Part shown: positions 42,801-52,549 of the stretch, one piece after another | How positions within the stretch are numbered: position 1 is the first letter of the stretch | Layout: each line of letters opens with the position of its first letter | DNA from: Pinguiococcus pyrenoidosus | Taxonomy: Eukaryota; Sar; Pinguiophyceae; Pinguiochrysidales; Pinguiochrysidaceae | Direction: 5' to 3' | DNA: 54,550 nt | NCBI GenBank assembly: GCA_019677205.1 | Contig: JAAMXY010001345.1 | Coordinates: 1-54,550, forward strand | The notes under the pieces: model-generated | Told to the model about the DNA's origin: nothing | Database searches by the model: none | Seen by the model: the letters and a program-made list of their open reading frames with translations, nothing else | Translations under genes and position numbers: made by a program

Positions 42801-44816
42801 ATGAGAGCGGTGCAGCTGCTGCTGCTGCTGCTGGTGGCGCGACTTCGCGCGTTCTCGGGGCCCCAACGCGGATTTTCGCGGCCGGAATGGGCCATTTCCG
42901 CCCGCAAAAGCCGCATTTGGGGCGCGATTCCGAGGGACTTCGTGCCGAGAGAGGCCTCGGGGGTGGTAGATGCCATCGAGGCCGCCTTGTCAGGCAACGA
43001 CACGCTGGCACTGCGCATCTTTCAGAGCGCAGTTCAGCTCCCCTTCACCAGCGTGAAGGACTGCAACAAGTTCATCCGCATGCTGGGCGACTGCGGCGAC
43101 GTGTCCAGCGCCCGCGCCGCGTACGAGAGCATGCTCACGGGCTACGTGCGGCCCGACATGGTGACGTTGAGCACGCTCATGAGCCGAGCTGCCAAGGTGG
43201 ACTTGGGCCTGGCCATCGAGTTCTTCGACGAGTTCTCCCGCCTGGGGATCGACCCCGACGTGGTGGCCTACAACACGCTGGTTCATGCGCTGGCCAAGAC
43301 GGGGAACATGACGGGGGCCTTCGCGACGCTGGACAGGATGAAGCAGCAGGGGGTGCACCCGAACATCGTGACGTACAACAGTCTCATCGGCGGCTCGGCC
43401 AAGCTCAACAAGGGCCACCGAATACGAGAGCTGCTGCGGACCATGCAGCATCAGGGCATGCGAGCAAACTCGAGGACGTACAACTCGATCATCGCCGCGT
43501 ACTCAAAGCAGGGCGACCTGGACACCACCCTGGAGTACCTCGCCGCGATGAAGGCCAACGAGGTGCCTGCCGACCTCTTCACGTACGGGAACGTGATTGA
43601 CTGCGCCGTGAAGGCTCAGGACTTCAAGACGGCCTATCGACTGCTTCGCGAGCTGAAGGAGGATGGCTTGACGCCCAACGTCGTGGTCTGGACGACCCTG
43701 ATCGACGGGTGCGGAAAGGCCGGCAGGCTCGACGCCGCGCGGGCGCTGTTCAAGCAGATGATCGCAACGGGGACTCGGCCGAACGTCGTCACCTGCAGCG
43801 CGCTCATTGACGCTGCGTGGAAGCATGGCAAGAACGACATGGCGGTCGAGATGCTGGAGTTCATGAAGCGCGAGGGGCTGACGCCGAACGAGTTCATCTG
43901 GACCAGCCTCTTCGTGAACAGCGCTTGCACGGGCGACCTCCGCGCCCTGTCCGTGGTCGCGGACGACGAGTGGATAGGCATCCTGAACACCGCTCCCAAC
44001 ATGACGGCACTCGATGGCGTACCTGCAGGCATCTCCGACAAGTCCGTCCCAGCGAAGATCGGCCGACGGGCGCGGAGGCGGTGGCACCAAGACAATCTGT
44101 ACAAGGTTTTCCTCGTCTTCCGCCAGATGCAGTATGAGGGAATCGATGGTAAGCCCTGTAGGGAAGACGTGGAAGATGCGCACAGGACGGAAGCTTTCGC
44201 ATGCCAGCTCACAGACGCGCATCCCTTTCTTCCTCTGCTTTCTCAATTGTTGTGTGCTCTAGCGGACATCTGTGCGTACAACGGCGTTCTCAGTGCGTGT
44301 GCCAACGCCGGGGAGCCGGCGCGAGCCGTGGAGCTTTTTGGAGAAATGATGGAGAGGGGCCTCCAGCCGGACAGTATCAGCTACACGATGCTCATCAAGG
44401 CGTACCACATCGCGGGAGACGCCGACGGCGCCGAGAACGTCTTTGAAGAGATGCAGAGCCCCACGCATCATTTCAAGGAGTTTTGCAGGCCGACCGAGGC
44501 GGCCTACGCGCATCTTCTCGGCGCCCTGCTGCAGAATGGGCGCCATGAGAGGATCTTCGAGCTGTACCAACGGATGCGCTACCTTTCCGGCCTCCTACCC
44601 AGCTTCCAAAGCATGAAGTACACGCTGGCAGCGTGCCAGAAGGAGGATTGGCGCTCGCGCGCCATCGAAGTCTTCGCGGACGCCCAGAAGCACGGACTGT
44701 CCATGCAGGACCATGTGCTGGAGAGGGAGGCTCAGAACGATAGCATCATCTGGGCACGGAACCTCCTACTGGCCGCGAAGGCGAAGCGGCAGGGGAAACC
44801 AAGGAGGAAACCATAG
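42801..44816 (+). CDS. Pentatricopeptide-repeat protein, plastid-targeted
   Basis: An organelle RNA-binding protein. The start MRAVQLLLLLLVARLRAFSGP combines a signal peptide with an A-F junction as in red complex plastids, so I infer plastid import. Exons 42801-44148 and 44263-44816 give 633 residues. About nine or ten PPR motifs of 35 residues follow, recognisable by the second-helix pattern: DVVAYNTLVHALAKTGNM, NIVTYNSLIGGSAKLNKG, NSRTYNSIIAAYSKQGDLD, NVVVWTTLIDGCGKAGRLD, DICAYNGVLSACANAG and DSISYTMLIKAYHIAGDADG. The 114-nt intron (GTAAGC...CTCTAG) is in frame and stop-free. Splicing restores the motif YEGIDADICAYNGVL, so I treat it as an intron, although an unspliced read would add 38 residues. 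No DYW or SMR domain is seen. Confidence 0.88.
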   Translation: MRAVQLLLLLLVARLRAFSGPQRGFSRPEWAISARKSRIWGAIPRDFVPREASGVVDAIEAALSGNDTLALRIFQSAVQLPFTSVKDCNKFIRMLGDCGDVSSARAAYESMLTGYVRPDMVTLSTLMSRAAKVDLGLAIEFFDEFSRLGIDPDVVAYNTLVHALAKTGNMTGAFATLDRMKQQGVHPNIVTYNSLIGGSAKLNKGHRIRELLRTMQHQGMRANSRTYNSIIAAYSKQGDLDTTLEYLAAMKANEVPADLFTYGNVIDCAVKAQDFKTAYRLLRELKEDGLTPNVVVWTTLIDGCGKAGRLDAARALFKQMIATGTRPNVVTCSALIDAAWKHGKNDMAVEMLEFMKREGLTPNEFIWTSLFVNSACTGDLRALSVVADDEWIGILNTAPNMTALDGVPAGISDKSVPAKIGRRARRRWHQDNLYKVFLVFRQMQYEGIDGKPCREDVEDAHRTEAFACQLTDAHPFLPLLSQLLCALADICAYNGVLSACANAGEPARAVELFGEMMERGLQPDSISYTMLIKAYHIAGDADGAENVFEEMQSPTHHFKEFCRPTEAAYAHLLGALLQNGRHERIFELYQRMRYLSGLLPSFQSMKYTLAACQKEDWRSRAIEVFADAQKHGLSMQDHVLEREAQNDSIIWARNLLLAAKAKRQGKPRRKP

Positions 44817-45198
44817 ACACTTCCGATTCTGGACGTCGTTCCGTTCTTCAGATCGCCGCAGTCTTAAGAGATCTGGAGGCACGTCAGAGCAACACAAGGA
44901 AGGAGCCAAGACCTAAGGAAGAATCACTGAATTCCCTTCATAGCCTATCCGATCAGCTGCGGCTTCCTGGCGAGGGCCATCCCGGCCCTCGTCGCCATCT
45001 ACGCTGGACCCGCCTTACAAGCCTCTAAACCCCGCTAATGCCTCAACCTGCTATCGATTCCGCCGCTGCGCCAGTGTTCACTCCACCGCGCAGGGCTGCC
45101 TAACTAGAGCTATGTTGACGTTGTCCCCTCCCCCCCCCCCAAAAAAAGAAAGGAAGAGAGAGAGAGAGAGAGAAAACAACGGCGGAAACTTCTATAAG
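44817..45198. other. Convergent 3' intergenic region
   Basis: Between the PPR gene (+) and the YHS gene (-). Contains a C10-A7 junction and a GA repeat near 45129-45175. No gene seen. Confidence 0.6.
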
Positions 45199-45658
45199 CT
45201 ACTGCACGTAGTCGTCGGCGTCCCAGTGTGCGTGCGCGAGCTTCTTGCGCTCCTCCTCGTTCTCCAACCATTTCGGCAGCGTCTCAATCTCCTCATTCCG
45301 GAAGAACACGTACAACTTGTCATCCGTCACGCGGTAGCTGTTGGCGTCGGCCGGAAACACCTTGCCCTCGCTCATGGCGGTGGCGCAGTAGCCGCCAAAC
45401 TGGTATCAGGAGGCGTGGCTCGTGAGATTTGGCTGCTGCACATCGTCGAGGTGCCTTTCGTACCTGAGGGGCGTACTTCTCCGGCGCTTCTTCGAACGCA
45501 GCCTTGTTCTCTTCGCTGCTAAAGAGGTATTTCCCGCCGTCGTACTCCACCGCGTAGTCCTCGCTGCCCGCCACAGGCGCGTCTTCGGTGAAGTAGCTCA
45601 CCGCGTCGTTACCGTCGAGCGCGAGGCCGGCGTCGTTGAGCAGAAGGGGCTTGGACAT
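45199..45658 (-). CDS. YHS-domain protein
   Basis: Two exons, 45658-45464 and 45399-45199 (65-nt... intron 45400-45463), give 131 residues. The protein begins MSKPLLLNDAGLALDGNDAV. The YHS domain spans about residues 15-75: DAVSYFTEDAPVAGSEDYAV, GGKYLFSSEENKAAFEEAPE and, across the exon join, KYAPQ-FGGYCATAM. In bacteria small YHS proteins of this form (DGxDAVAYF...GGYCA) are common, and YHS domains are thought to bind metals. The remainder (VFPADANSYRVTDDKLYVFF) is conserved in these proteins. No targeting signal is visible, so a cytosolic location is likely. Substrate or metal is not evident. Confidence 0.85.
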
Positions 45659-46749
45659 CTTGGTGCGAACGTTCGATCTCGTGGGCTGGGGCTGGACAGT
45701 CTGCGAGCGGCGCTGCAACAAAGAGGATCTCTCGAGCGGATTTTTCAAAAAATATATTTGAATTTAGGTTTTTCAAGATCTCTCGGAACACATTGTATTT
45801 AATTTTATTATATATAATTCAAAATTATTCACTTTTATACCAGTACCAATCACGTGGAGGAAGAAGCCTGTGGAAAAAATCGAAGAGCTTCCACGAAGAT
45901 CGAGCTGAGGATTGAGAGTACAGTCTACTCGCGCTATATGTTACGTTTTATATGTTACGCTCTCGATATATGTTACGCATTCCTCTTGGGACGCCATGGA
46001 TATTTTCTTCTGGCGGCGGGGCGAGGCGCCAGAAGCCAAGGGGGGGAGAAAGAAGAAGAATGGGCTGTATTCTGCGCGAGACCACCTCACGAAGCTTTGA
46101 AAAACGACGTGATGGAAGGCTGGGAGGTCCGCTTCTCAACAACTTCACACCACATGCGATGTTTGATCTGGACCAGGAGATCGGAGACATCGGAACGCTT
46201 CATTGCTCCAGCAAAGGCTTCTAGCTTGCGAAGGCAATCTTTAGCTTCATCCCAAGTAACAGTGCAATTGCCTGCTCCGACGCCGATGAGCTCGACGCTG
46301 CTCTCGTCGCCGTTCTCATCGCATGCAAAACCCGAGGCAAAACAATATCTGAAGACCTCTTCTCTTATACCTCCGTAGCGGCGGAGAAGATACTGAATTC
46401 CGAGTGGCGTCGATTTAGAAATGCCGTGTCAACCATTGTCTCTCTTCTCAATTCATTGACAATTTACTCAAAAATTGTATTCTGATTTGCCTTGATGCTC
46501 CTACACTATCCTCAAACAAGCGCAACTTTGCTGCGGCCGCTCGAACCGATTTTGGCCATCAACGCGAATTCTTTTGGCGCCCAAACGCTTTACGCTCTGT
46601 TGCACCGCCTCTCTCGCGACTTTCGCGTCCCGCTCCCCCCGAAGAAGTCCAGGTGGGTGCCTGGGTGCCAAGCGGCGCCGTTCCGCCGCGTTGGTCCGTC
46701 GGTTCTCAGCTGACACGCGGCCGTATCTTGGACGCTCGCAGGCGCCAAC
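45659..46749. other. Divergent intergenic region, AT-rich patches
   Basis: Shared upstream region of the YHS (-) and EF-hand (+) genes. AT-rich stretches occur at about 45740-45840 and 46420-46490, and the short phrase TATATGTTACG recurs at 45935-45975. Open frames on both strands are short and unconvincing. Confidence 0.5.
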
Positions 46750-47336
46750 ATGTCCAGTGAGGCTTTTCAAACGCTCTGCGGGCCCGGCGAGTCCACCGTG
46801 CAGTCGTCCGACATCCAGAGCGCCCTGGCCGCCTCGGGCATCTCCAACCGGAACCCAGAGCTGTCGCAGATGATCGGCTCGGTCAAGTAAGGCTTCACGA
46901 CTTAAACGGCGTCGGCCGCGCCACGGCTTGCGAGAGCGTGTTGCGATCTGGGCACTGATGCACTTTCCCCTCTGGTAGCGGTGCCATCGATGCGGGCAAG
47001 TTCGCGCAGCTCACCGGCACGGTGAAGAGCAAGGCGTATCCGCAAGGCGAGCAGAAGGCCATCTTCGCCGCCTTCGACGACGCAGGGAAGGGCGCCGTCG
47101 ACTTCGAGGCCTTCTCTGCGTCGATCCAGGCACTAGGGTGCGTACAGCTGAGCTTCTCCTACCTTGTCCTGAAGAGGGTGAGAGAAGGTGGAGTAACTGG
47201 GACGCTCCTGCTTGCTAGGTTCCATCTGCCGGATGATGAGATGAGATGCCTCTTCGAAGAAGCCGACGTGAACGGCGACGGCAAGATCACCGAGCAGGAC
47301 TGGTTGGCCACCATGGGCAAGTCCACGCTGGTGTAG
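46750..47336 (+). CDS. Small EF-hand (calmodulin-like) protein
   Basis: Three exons, 46750-46886, 46979-47137 and 47219-47336, GT-AG and in phase, give 137 residues. The last EF hand is canonical: EADVNGDGKITEQDW has D-N-D-K-T-E at calcium-binding positions. An earlier hand (FDDAGKGAVDFEAF) keeps the fold but has a poor loop, and the N-terminal SGISNRNPELSQMIGSVNGA is more degenerate. This resembles myosin light chain or calmodulin-like four-hand proteins in which most loops lost calcium binding. Most likely a light chain or regulatory subunit; the partner is not identifiable. The 47-kb neighbourhood gives no further clue. Confidence 0.83.
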
Positions 47337-47434
47337 AGCGCGCGCAGGGAGGTGGCAAGGGGGTGGTAGCGACGGAGCTGCGTAGGAGTTTTTCTCGAGC
47401 GTGTGAAGAGCTTCCGGCCAAAGAAGAATCGTAA

Positions 47435-48247
47435 TCAACGCTCCGTCCCGCTGCGCAGCGCAAGATGGACTTGCGCCAGATACCACATGTAGTCGCGGCT
47501 CAGAGGCCCGTACTCCGACTGCACCGCCTCCCGCAACCAGCGCCGCGTCTCGTCCTCTCTCCCCTGCGCCTCCGCGTAGAGCGCCAGGTACAGCGGCGCG
47601 TAGAACGCCGGCGGCGCCGTGGGATCGACGCCTTTGGTCGCCGCCAGCTTCTCCAGCATTGCCGGTGCCGCCTCCCCCCGGAACACGTCGTAGACCAGCC
47701 TCATGTAGGGCCGGCGGTCCCGCTGCGTCTGCAGCATAGCCGCCTGCGCGGTGCGGAAGTCCGCCGCGCCCCGCTTGCACGAGGACAGCAGGTTCCAGAT
47801 GCTCTCCTCGGTGTCGCTGGGGTTCAGCTTGGTGTCCCGCTTGAACTGCGCAGCGGCGTCGTCGAAGCGGTCCAGGTAGTACAGCGACAGCCCCCGCTGC
47901 CACAGCACGTCGGCGTAGGCCGCATTGAGCTCGATCGCCTGGTCGAAGTCCGCCACGCTCTCCTGCACCCGACCCCGCTTGAAGCGCTCCATCCCCCGTT
48001 GCACCAGCACGCGCGGGTCGTCTCCCGCATAGGCCTCCAGGGCCCGGGGCACCGGCGCCAGGGCCGCGGAGAAGCCAGCGCCGGCGGCGGGGACTCTGGC
48101 GCCCAGCAGGAGCGGCCCAGCGCCCAGCAGGCGCAGCAGCTGCGGCCGCGTGAGCACCAAAGGTGACGGCGCCGCCGCCAGGACTTGCAGGAGCCCCACG
48201 AGCGTCCAGCTACGGAGCCTCCGCCGCCGCATCGGCGCCGCCGCCAT
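47435..48247 (-). CDS. TPR-repeat protein with hydrophobic N-terminus, possibly plastid
   Basis: Single exon of 270 residues. The first about 60 residues are a basic start (MAAAPMRRRRLRSWT) and two hydrophobic stretches (LVGLLQVLAAAPSPLVL, LLRLLGAGPLLLGARV), compatible with a bipartite plastid and thylakoid signal. From about residue 78, DPRVLVQRGMERFKRGRVQE and ADFDQAIELNAAYADVLWQR are TPR repeats, followed by LSLYYLDRFDDAAAQF and a third diverged one. The C-terminal half is helical (AFYAPLYLALYAEAQGRED). Such proteins occur in algal and plant plastids, but I cannot name the orthologue. It shares a 115-base divergent spacer with the next gene. Confidence 0.75.
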   Translation of the reverse strand: MAAAPMRRRRLRSWTLVGLLQVLAAAPSPLVLTRPQLLRLLGAGPLLLGARVPAAGAGFSAALAPVPRALEAYAGDDPRVLVQRGMERFKRGRVQESVADFDQAIELNAAYADVLWQRGLSLYYLDRFDDAAAQFKRDTKLNPSDTEESIWNLLSSCKRGAADFRTAQAAMLQTQRDRRPYMRLVYDVFRGEAAPAMLEKLAATKGVDPTAPPAFYAPLYLALYAEAQGREDETRRWLREAVQSEYGPLSRDYMWYLAQVHLALRSGTER

Positions 48248-48362
48248 GACGAGCTGAGAGGCCCGACGTGTTCTTGCAGGCGACGACTCCTGACGCCTGA
48301 CGCCGCCGTCCGTCTGTCACGGGGCGGCAGGAGAGGGCTCTGCCACGTCGCGGAACGCGCAG
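48248..48362. promoter_or_regulatory. Very short divergent spacer TPR / small membrane protein
   Basis: Only 115 bases separate the two head-to-head ATGs, so the promoters must be shared or overlap the genes. Confidence 0.55.
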
Positions 48363-48794
48363 ATGAGCGCCAACAACAACGTGTTCCTCATCTCGGCCAT
48401 CGCCGCCGCAGGCCTGGCGGCCGCGGCCCTCGTGACGCCGCCGGAGCGCCGCCGAGAGGCCCTGCGCTTCCTGTGGAACGGCAACGCCGGCCAACGCCGC
48501 AGTCGACGCCGCCTGGAGAGCGCCGCCAGCGCTCTGTCGACCTTGGAGCGCCAGCTGGAGGGGGCGCTGGAGGCGTGGGAAGGTGCTGCGGACCCCGAGG
48601 CGGCGGCCGTGGCGCTGCGGCCCGTGCTGTCCGAGCTGGACGCCAGCGGCAGGAAGGTGGAGGTGTACGTGGACAGCACGGAGGCGGTGGAGGAGTTGGA
48701 CCGGGAGCGGCGGCGGCAGCTGAACGTGCGCCTGGAGGCCTTCTTCGAGAGGCTGCAGCCGCTGATGGTGGCGCTGGAAGACACGCCGCAGTAA
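48363..48794 (+). CDS. Small N-anchored coiled-coil protein
   Basis: Single exon of 143 residues. A hydrophobic N-terminal segment (VFLISAIAAAGLAAAALV) looks like an anchor without a cleavage site. It is followed by a basic region (ERRREALRFLWNGNAGQRRS) and a long helix rich in Leu, Glu and Arg (SALSTLERQLEGALEAWEGA, RERRRQLNVRLEAFFERLQP). I do not recognise the family. A tail-out orientation with the coiled coil in the cytosol or organelle matrix is likely. Confidence 0.7.
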   Translation: MSANNNVFLISAIAAAGLAAAALVTPPERRREALRFLWNGNAGQRRSRRRLESAASALSTLERQLEGALEAWEGAADPEAAAVALRPVLSELDASGRKVEVYVDSTEAVEELDRERRRQLNVRLEAFFERLQPLMVALEDTPQ

Positions 48795-49757
48795 GAGAAG
48801 CGAAGGACGGGCGTCCCCGCACCGATGCTTCTCTCCTCCTCTCGGCTTCGGAAGCTCAAGCGCTTTGTGGCAGAGCTTGAGGGCTTCGTGGACTGCGTGG
48901 GCTGCGTAGGCCATGGCGACTCGGCAAAGAAGGGTTTCCTGCGAGGCGCGAGGCGATGAGCGTGTGGTGAACATGGACGGGGATGTGCTGAAATGGACGG
49001 GAAGAGAATTGACACCGGTGGTAGGGCAAGGAAGGACTTGATGGGGGAGGAAGGTCAGGCACGGGAGGAGAGTTTGACACGCTGAGCACGCGTCGGCATA
49101 TGTACCTAAATACAACGGAACTCTTTGCGGAAGAGTCTGGAAGGTGGGCACTCGTGGCGCGATGCAAAGATCGGCGGTAATGGACGGGATGCGAGGCGGC
49201 GACAAAGAGCCGTCGCCGGCAATGCTGCGAGGGACGGGGCAACCACCTCGTCTTGAAGGCAGCTAGGAAAGGAAAGGTCATACGCCTTCTGCGGAGGAAA
49301 GAGCGGTCCCACCAAGGCTCAGAGTTCCGCATGGAACGACAGAGGTCTGTTGGGTCGGTCTTCGACATCTGTCTGGGAGAGTCAAGTTCGTTCGCAATTC
49401 GCAGCTTGCGGACCATTCGTTCGCAGGTCCTTTGAACGTTTGCCAACGTTGACAACGGCGGCATCCCCTTCTGTGCCAACGGCAGAAAGTTGAAGACAAA
49501 GCCCTCTCTCGTATGCTGGTTATTTTTCTCTTCTTGTGCTGTCTTTCTCCGCGCAAAGCGCTCGGAGGTCTGGATGGGAGGAGTCGTGGCTTCGAGTTGC
49601 TGCTGCACTCCTTTGCTTCGTCTCGATCTTCAGCACAACACAGTCTGCATGATAGCTCAGCTGCATTTCTGAGCACATCTCCACGCTCCACCCTCCCCCA
49701 CGACCAAAAGCACTTGTCTCTTTGTGGCTCCTGTGTCTTTGCGCATCCTACCCGAGC
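48795..49757. other. Convergent intergenic region, no gene seen
   Basis: Nearly 1 kb between converging genes. Open frames (up to 250 codons antisense) are Ser/Pro/Arg-rich with no motif and overlap one another. Confidence 0.5.
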
Positions 49758-52549
49758 TCACGACGCACCGTTCCTTTTGGTGAGGCTTCGCACACCGGGT
49801 CCTCCCTGACCAGCTTCTGGTACGTGAATCTCGATCCGCGCAACGTCTGCGGGTCCAGAAGAGACGTCAACTAGCGCCTTCTGCGCGGGGGCGCCGCTGC
49901 TCCGGCGGAGTTGCGCTCGAAGAATCTTCCAGTAGCTCGATTCGGCGTTCTCGCTGGCGCCCCACGACTCGGACGCCTCCGAGGACGAGCTTGATCCTGT
50001 CTCCCTGCGAAACTTGACTTCGGCCGGTTGCAGCACCAGTTCCGGACTTGGTAACGCCACTACAGCCTTGGCCGCGAGCCCGTCAAGACGGGATCCGTCC
50101 TTCGCAGCTCCCGGCGCCGCAGACGCAGCCTTCCTCCGCTTCTCTTCCGTATGCGGCACGGCGAAGCTTTGCCTGGGGGACACCGAGGCCACTGGCGCTC
50201 TCCTGCTCGCCTGCGGTCGGTACTCGCCTCGTGCTGATCGCTTTTTCGCCAGGTCCTTGTCCTCGAGCAGGAGCTCTAGCAGGCTTTGCTTCATGCTCTC
50301 CTCGCTGGTGGTGAGAATGCAGTTGAAAATCCGTGGGCCAAAGACCTTGGCAAGGCGTCGCACTGCCTTCGAAAGAGCCTCGGGACGGAGGCCGTCGACG
50401 GACGAAGCTGCGTCGTCGACGACGAACATGACTTCTTGCGCTCCTTCCGCGGCGGTAGTCTTTGCCTTCTGAGGAGGAGCTTCCGGCGCACGCGTCGAAA
50501 TGGGCTTCTCCATGCTGGCCTTCTTGCTCAGAAAGCTTCTGAGCGACCGATCCTGTTGGAGGCCTCGCCGACGCTGCGATCGCGGACCCCGCCTGACCAG
50601 TAGCTGTGCCAAGCTCGCAAGTCTTGCAGCCTCCTGTTCCGCTTTGCAGGCAGCCATGGTCTTCTGGCTGCGCAGCTGTTGACGGGCACGGGAGCATGGC
50701 CTTCCCATCAGCGACGTATTCAGCCTGGCGATCGATGGCTTTGCGATCCTTACCTCAAGCAGTGCGCCGTCCGTGGACGGGAGCCCAGCTGCATCCCTCA
50801 GGAGGCTTTGCAGCTTCTGCTCGCTTCTCACGGTGGCCGAGTAGAACTCCGCCATGCGATCTCGTGGAAAGAAAGGCTCGGTCTTGGCGTGGGAAAGGCT
50901 CGGGCAGGACAACGCTTTCCGCCTGCGCTCTGCGTACAGCTGGAGAAACCTACGCGCCCTCTGAACCCTCTTGGCCTCCTCGGCCGACTTCGTCGCCTTC
51001 GAAGAGAAAGCTCCTACGAAGCCTGTGGTCACGCTCGTTGCGAGGTCAGAACATCACAAGCATCCAGCGTTACCCGCGGTGTTCGCCCGTCGCAGGGAGC
51101 GAAGCCATTCGGTACTCATGTGCAGATGTTGTCGGGGTCCCACCAGTCGGAAGCAGGCTTCCTCGAGCTCTGAGACACCCCAGTCGCTTTGATCAGTCCG
51201 CTCGCTAGCCTGGCTTTCCTCTTCGGCCTTGACGAGGAAGCCTTGATACCAGGGCCAGACCATTCATGTGAAATGATAGAAGGCAGATAGACCTCAGTAG
51301 GCCGTCGCTGCTCACCTGCCACACTCGATCGCCTCTTGGATTCGCAAGCGTCGTCTTCGAGCACCAGTTGGTACGACGCCTGGATGTCGAACGCAGGATC
51401 CTCCGGCGAGGTGGCCCCCTGTGCCTGACGATCCCTCGCGGAGGCCGTAGCTGTCGCCGCCGCCGTAGCTGTCGCCGCCGCCGCCACCGCTAGCACAACG
51501 CCAGGAGCTGCAGAAGGCCCTCGCGCCACCTCAGGCGCCGAAGGTGCGCTTCCTGAAGGCAGTGACACTCTTTGAAGGGACGCTGCCCTCTTCCGGGTGC
51601 GACTGACCCCTTGAGCCCGATCACCCTCGTTTGGGACCACTCCGAAGCCCGACTTCACGGAGCTCTTCCTTCGCGACGACGCAGCTCCAGACCTCCTTCT
51701 ACTCCGTCTTCCGTCTTGTAGGCTCGACCGGCGCGATGCTCTAGACTTCGTTGGGAAGGTTGGTGTAGAGATCCTACTTCCTGCCCGGCGCTCGCCGCGA
51801 AATCGCGGCGGGAGCTTCTCAGCGAGCCTTTGCGCTCGGAGAGCTTTTTCCTTCGGAGTCACGCTTGCGACCGCACTGCGACCATCTGAGCTACGCAGTA
51901 GTGCCCTCGCACGCTGCGAAGGCGTGAGGGTGAAGGTCGGATCAGCGGCCAGGACGCTCTTGCGCTCGATCCGCCGCCGCCGATGGTTCATACTGGCATG
52001 CCGGCTCGAGACCTCTGGGCTGCCGCTGCCTATCAGCCTCCGCGAGGCTTCCGGAAGCCTCTGAAAGCGTGCCAAGGACTGTCGAGGGCCATCGTCGCTC
52101 GTGTCGCTGTCGCTCCATCCGAAGTCGGTGATCGCCGAGGGCCTCTTGGCGCCGCTGACGCTCCATCCGAAGTCGGTGGTCGCCGAGGGCCTCTTGGCGC
52201 CGCAGACCTTCGTGCCGCCTGTCCGCCATGGCCGGACCTGGCGTTCCTCGGCTGCTCGGCTGCCGGAGTTGCCGCCAACGGACCTTTGCTCTGGCTCTGG
52301 AATCGCCGGACCTTCAGCAGATGCTTGTGGAGCCGTGGGCGTCTCCGACAAAGGCGTCTCTGACTTTCCTGCGGCGGCGACGAGCTGGACGCCGACGAGC
52401 TGCTTGCCGGGATCGGGAGCCAAGACGCTCTTCGCAAGGGAGCGCGTGGACTTCCGGGAGCTCCTTGACCTGCCCGATGGCGGTGGCGGCGGAGGCAGCG
52501 GCAAGTCAGAAGCTTCGAGGTCAATTGGCATCGCTTCGCCAGCCGCCAT
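49758..52549 (-). CDS. Unknown Ser/Arg-rich protein, three exons
   Basis: I do not recognise it. The model has exons 52549-51250, 51169-51074 and 51022-49758, with introns of 80 nt (GTATCAAGG...TGTCTCAG) and 51 nt, giving 886 residues. The ATG follows an in-frame stop. The N-terminus is MAAGEAMPIDLEASDLPLPP and a long basic, Ser-rich region follows with KSTRSLAKSVLAPDPGKQLV. A duplicated 16-residue unit, GAKRPSAxTDFGWS, lies at about 52111-52204. The first intron joins ISHEWSGP to ELEEACFRLVGP. The C-terminal half has helical segments (EEAKRVQRARRFLQLYAERR, MAACKAEQEAARLASLAQLL) and one globular-looking patch (EVMFVVDDAASSVDGLRPEA, VFGPRIFNCILTTSEESMKQ). Poly-Ala/Thr coding repeats occur near 51440-51490. 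A nuclear protein is likely, inferred only from composition. Confidence 0.65.
52111..52204. repeat. 48-bp coding duplication
   Basis: Two adjacent copies of a 48-base unit differing at few positions, encoding GAKRPSAxTDFGWS plus two residues. Confidence 0.85.
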
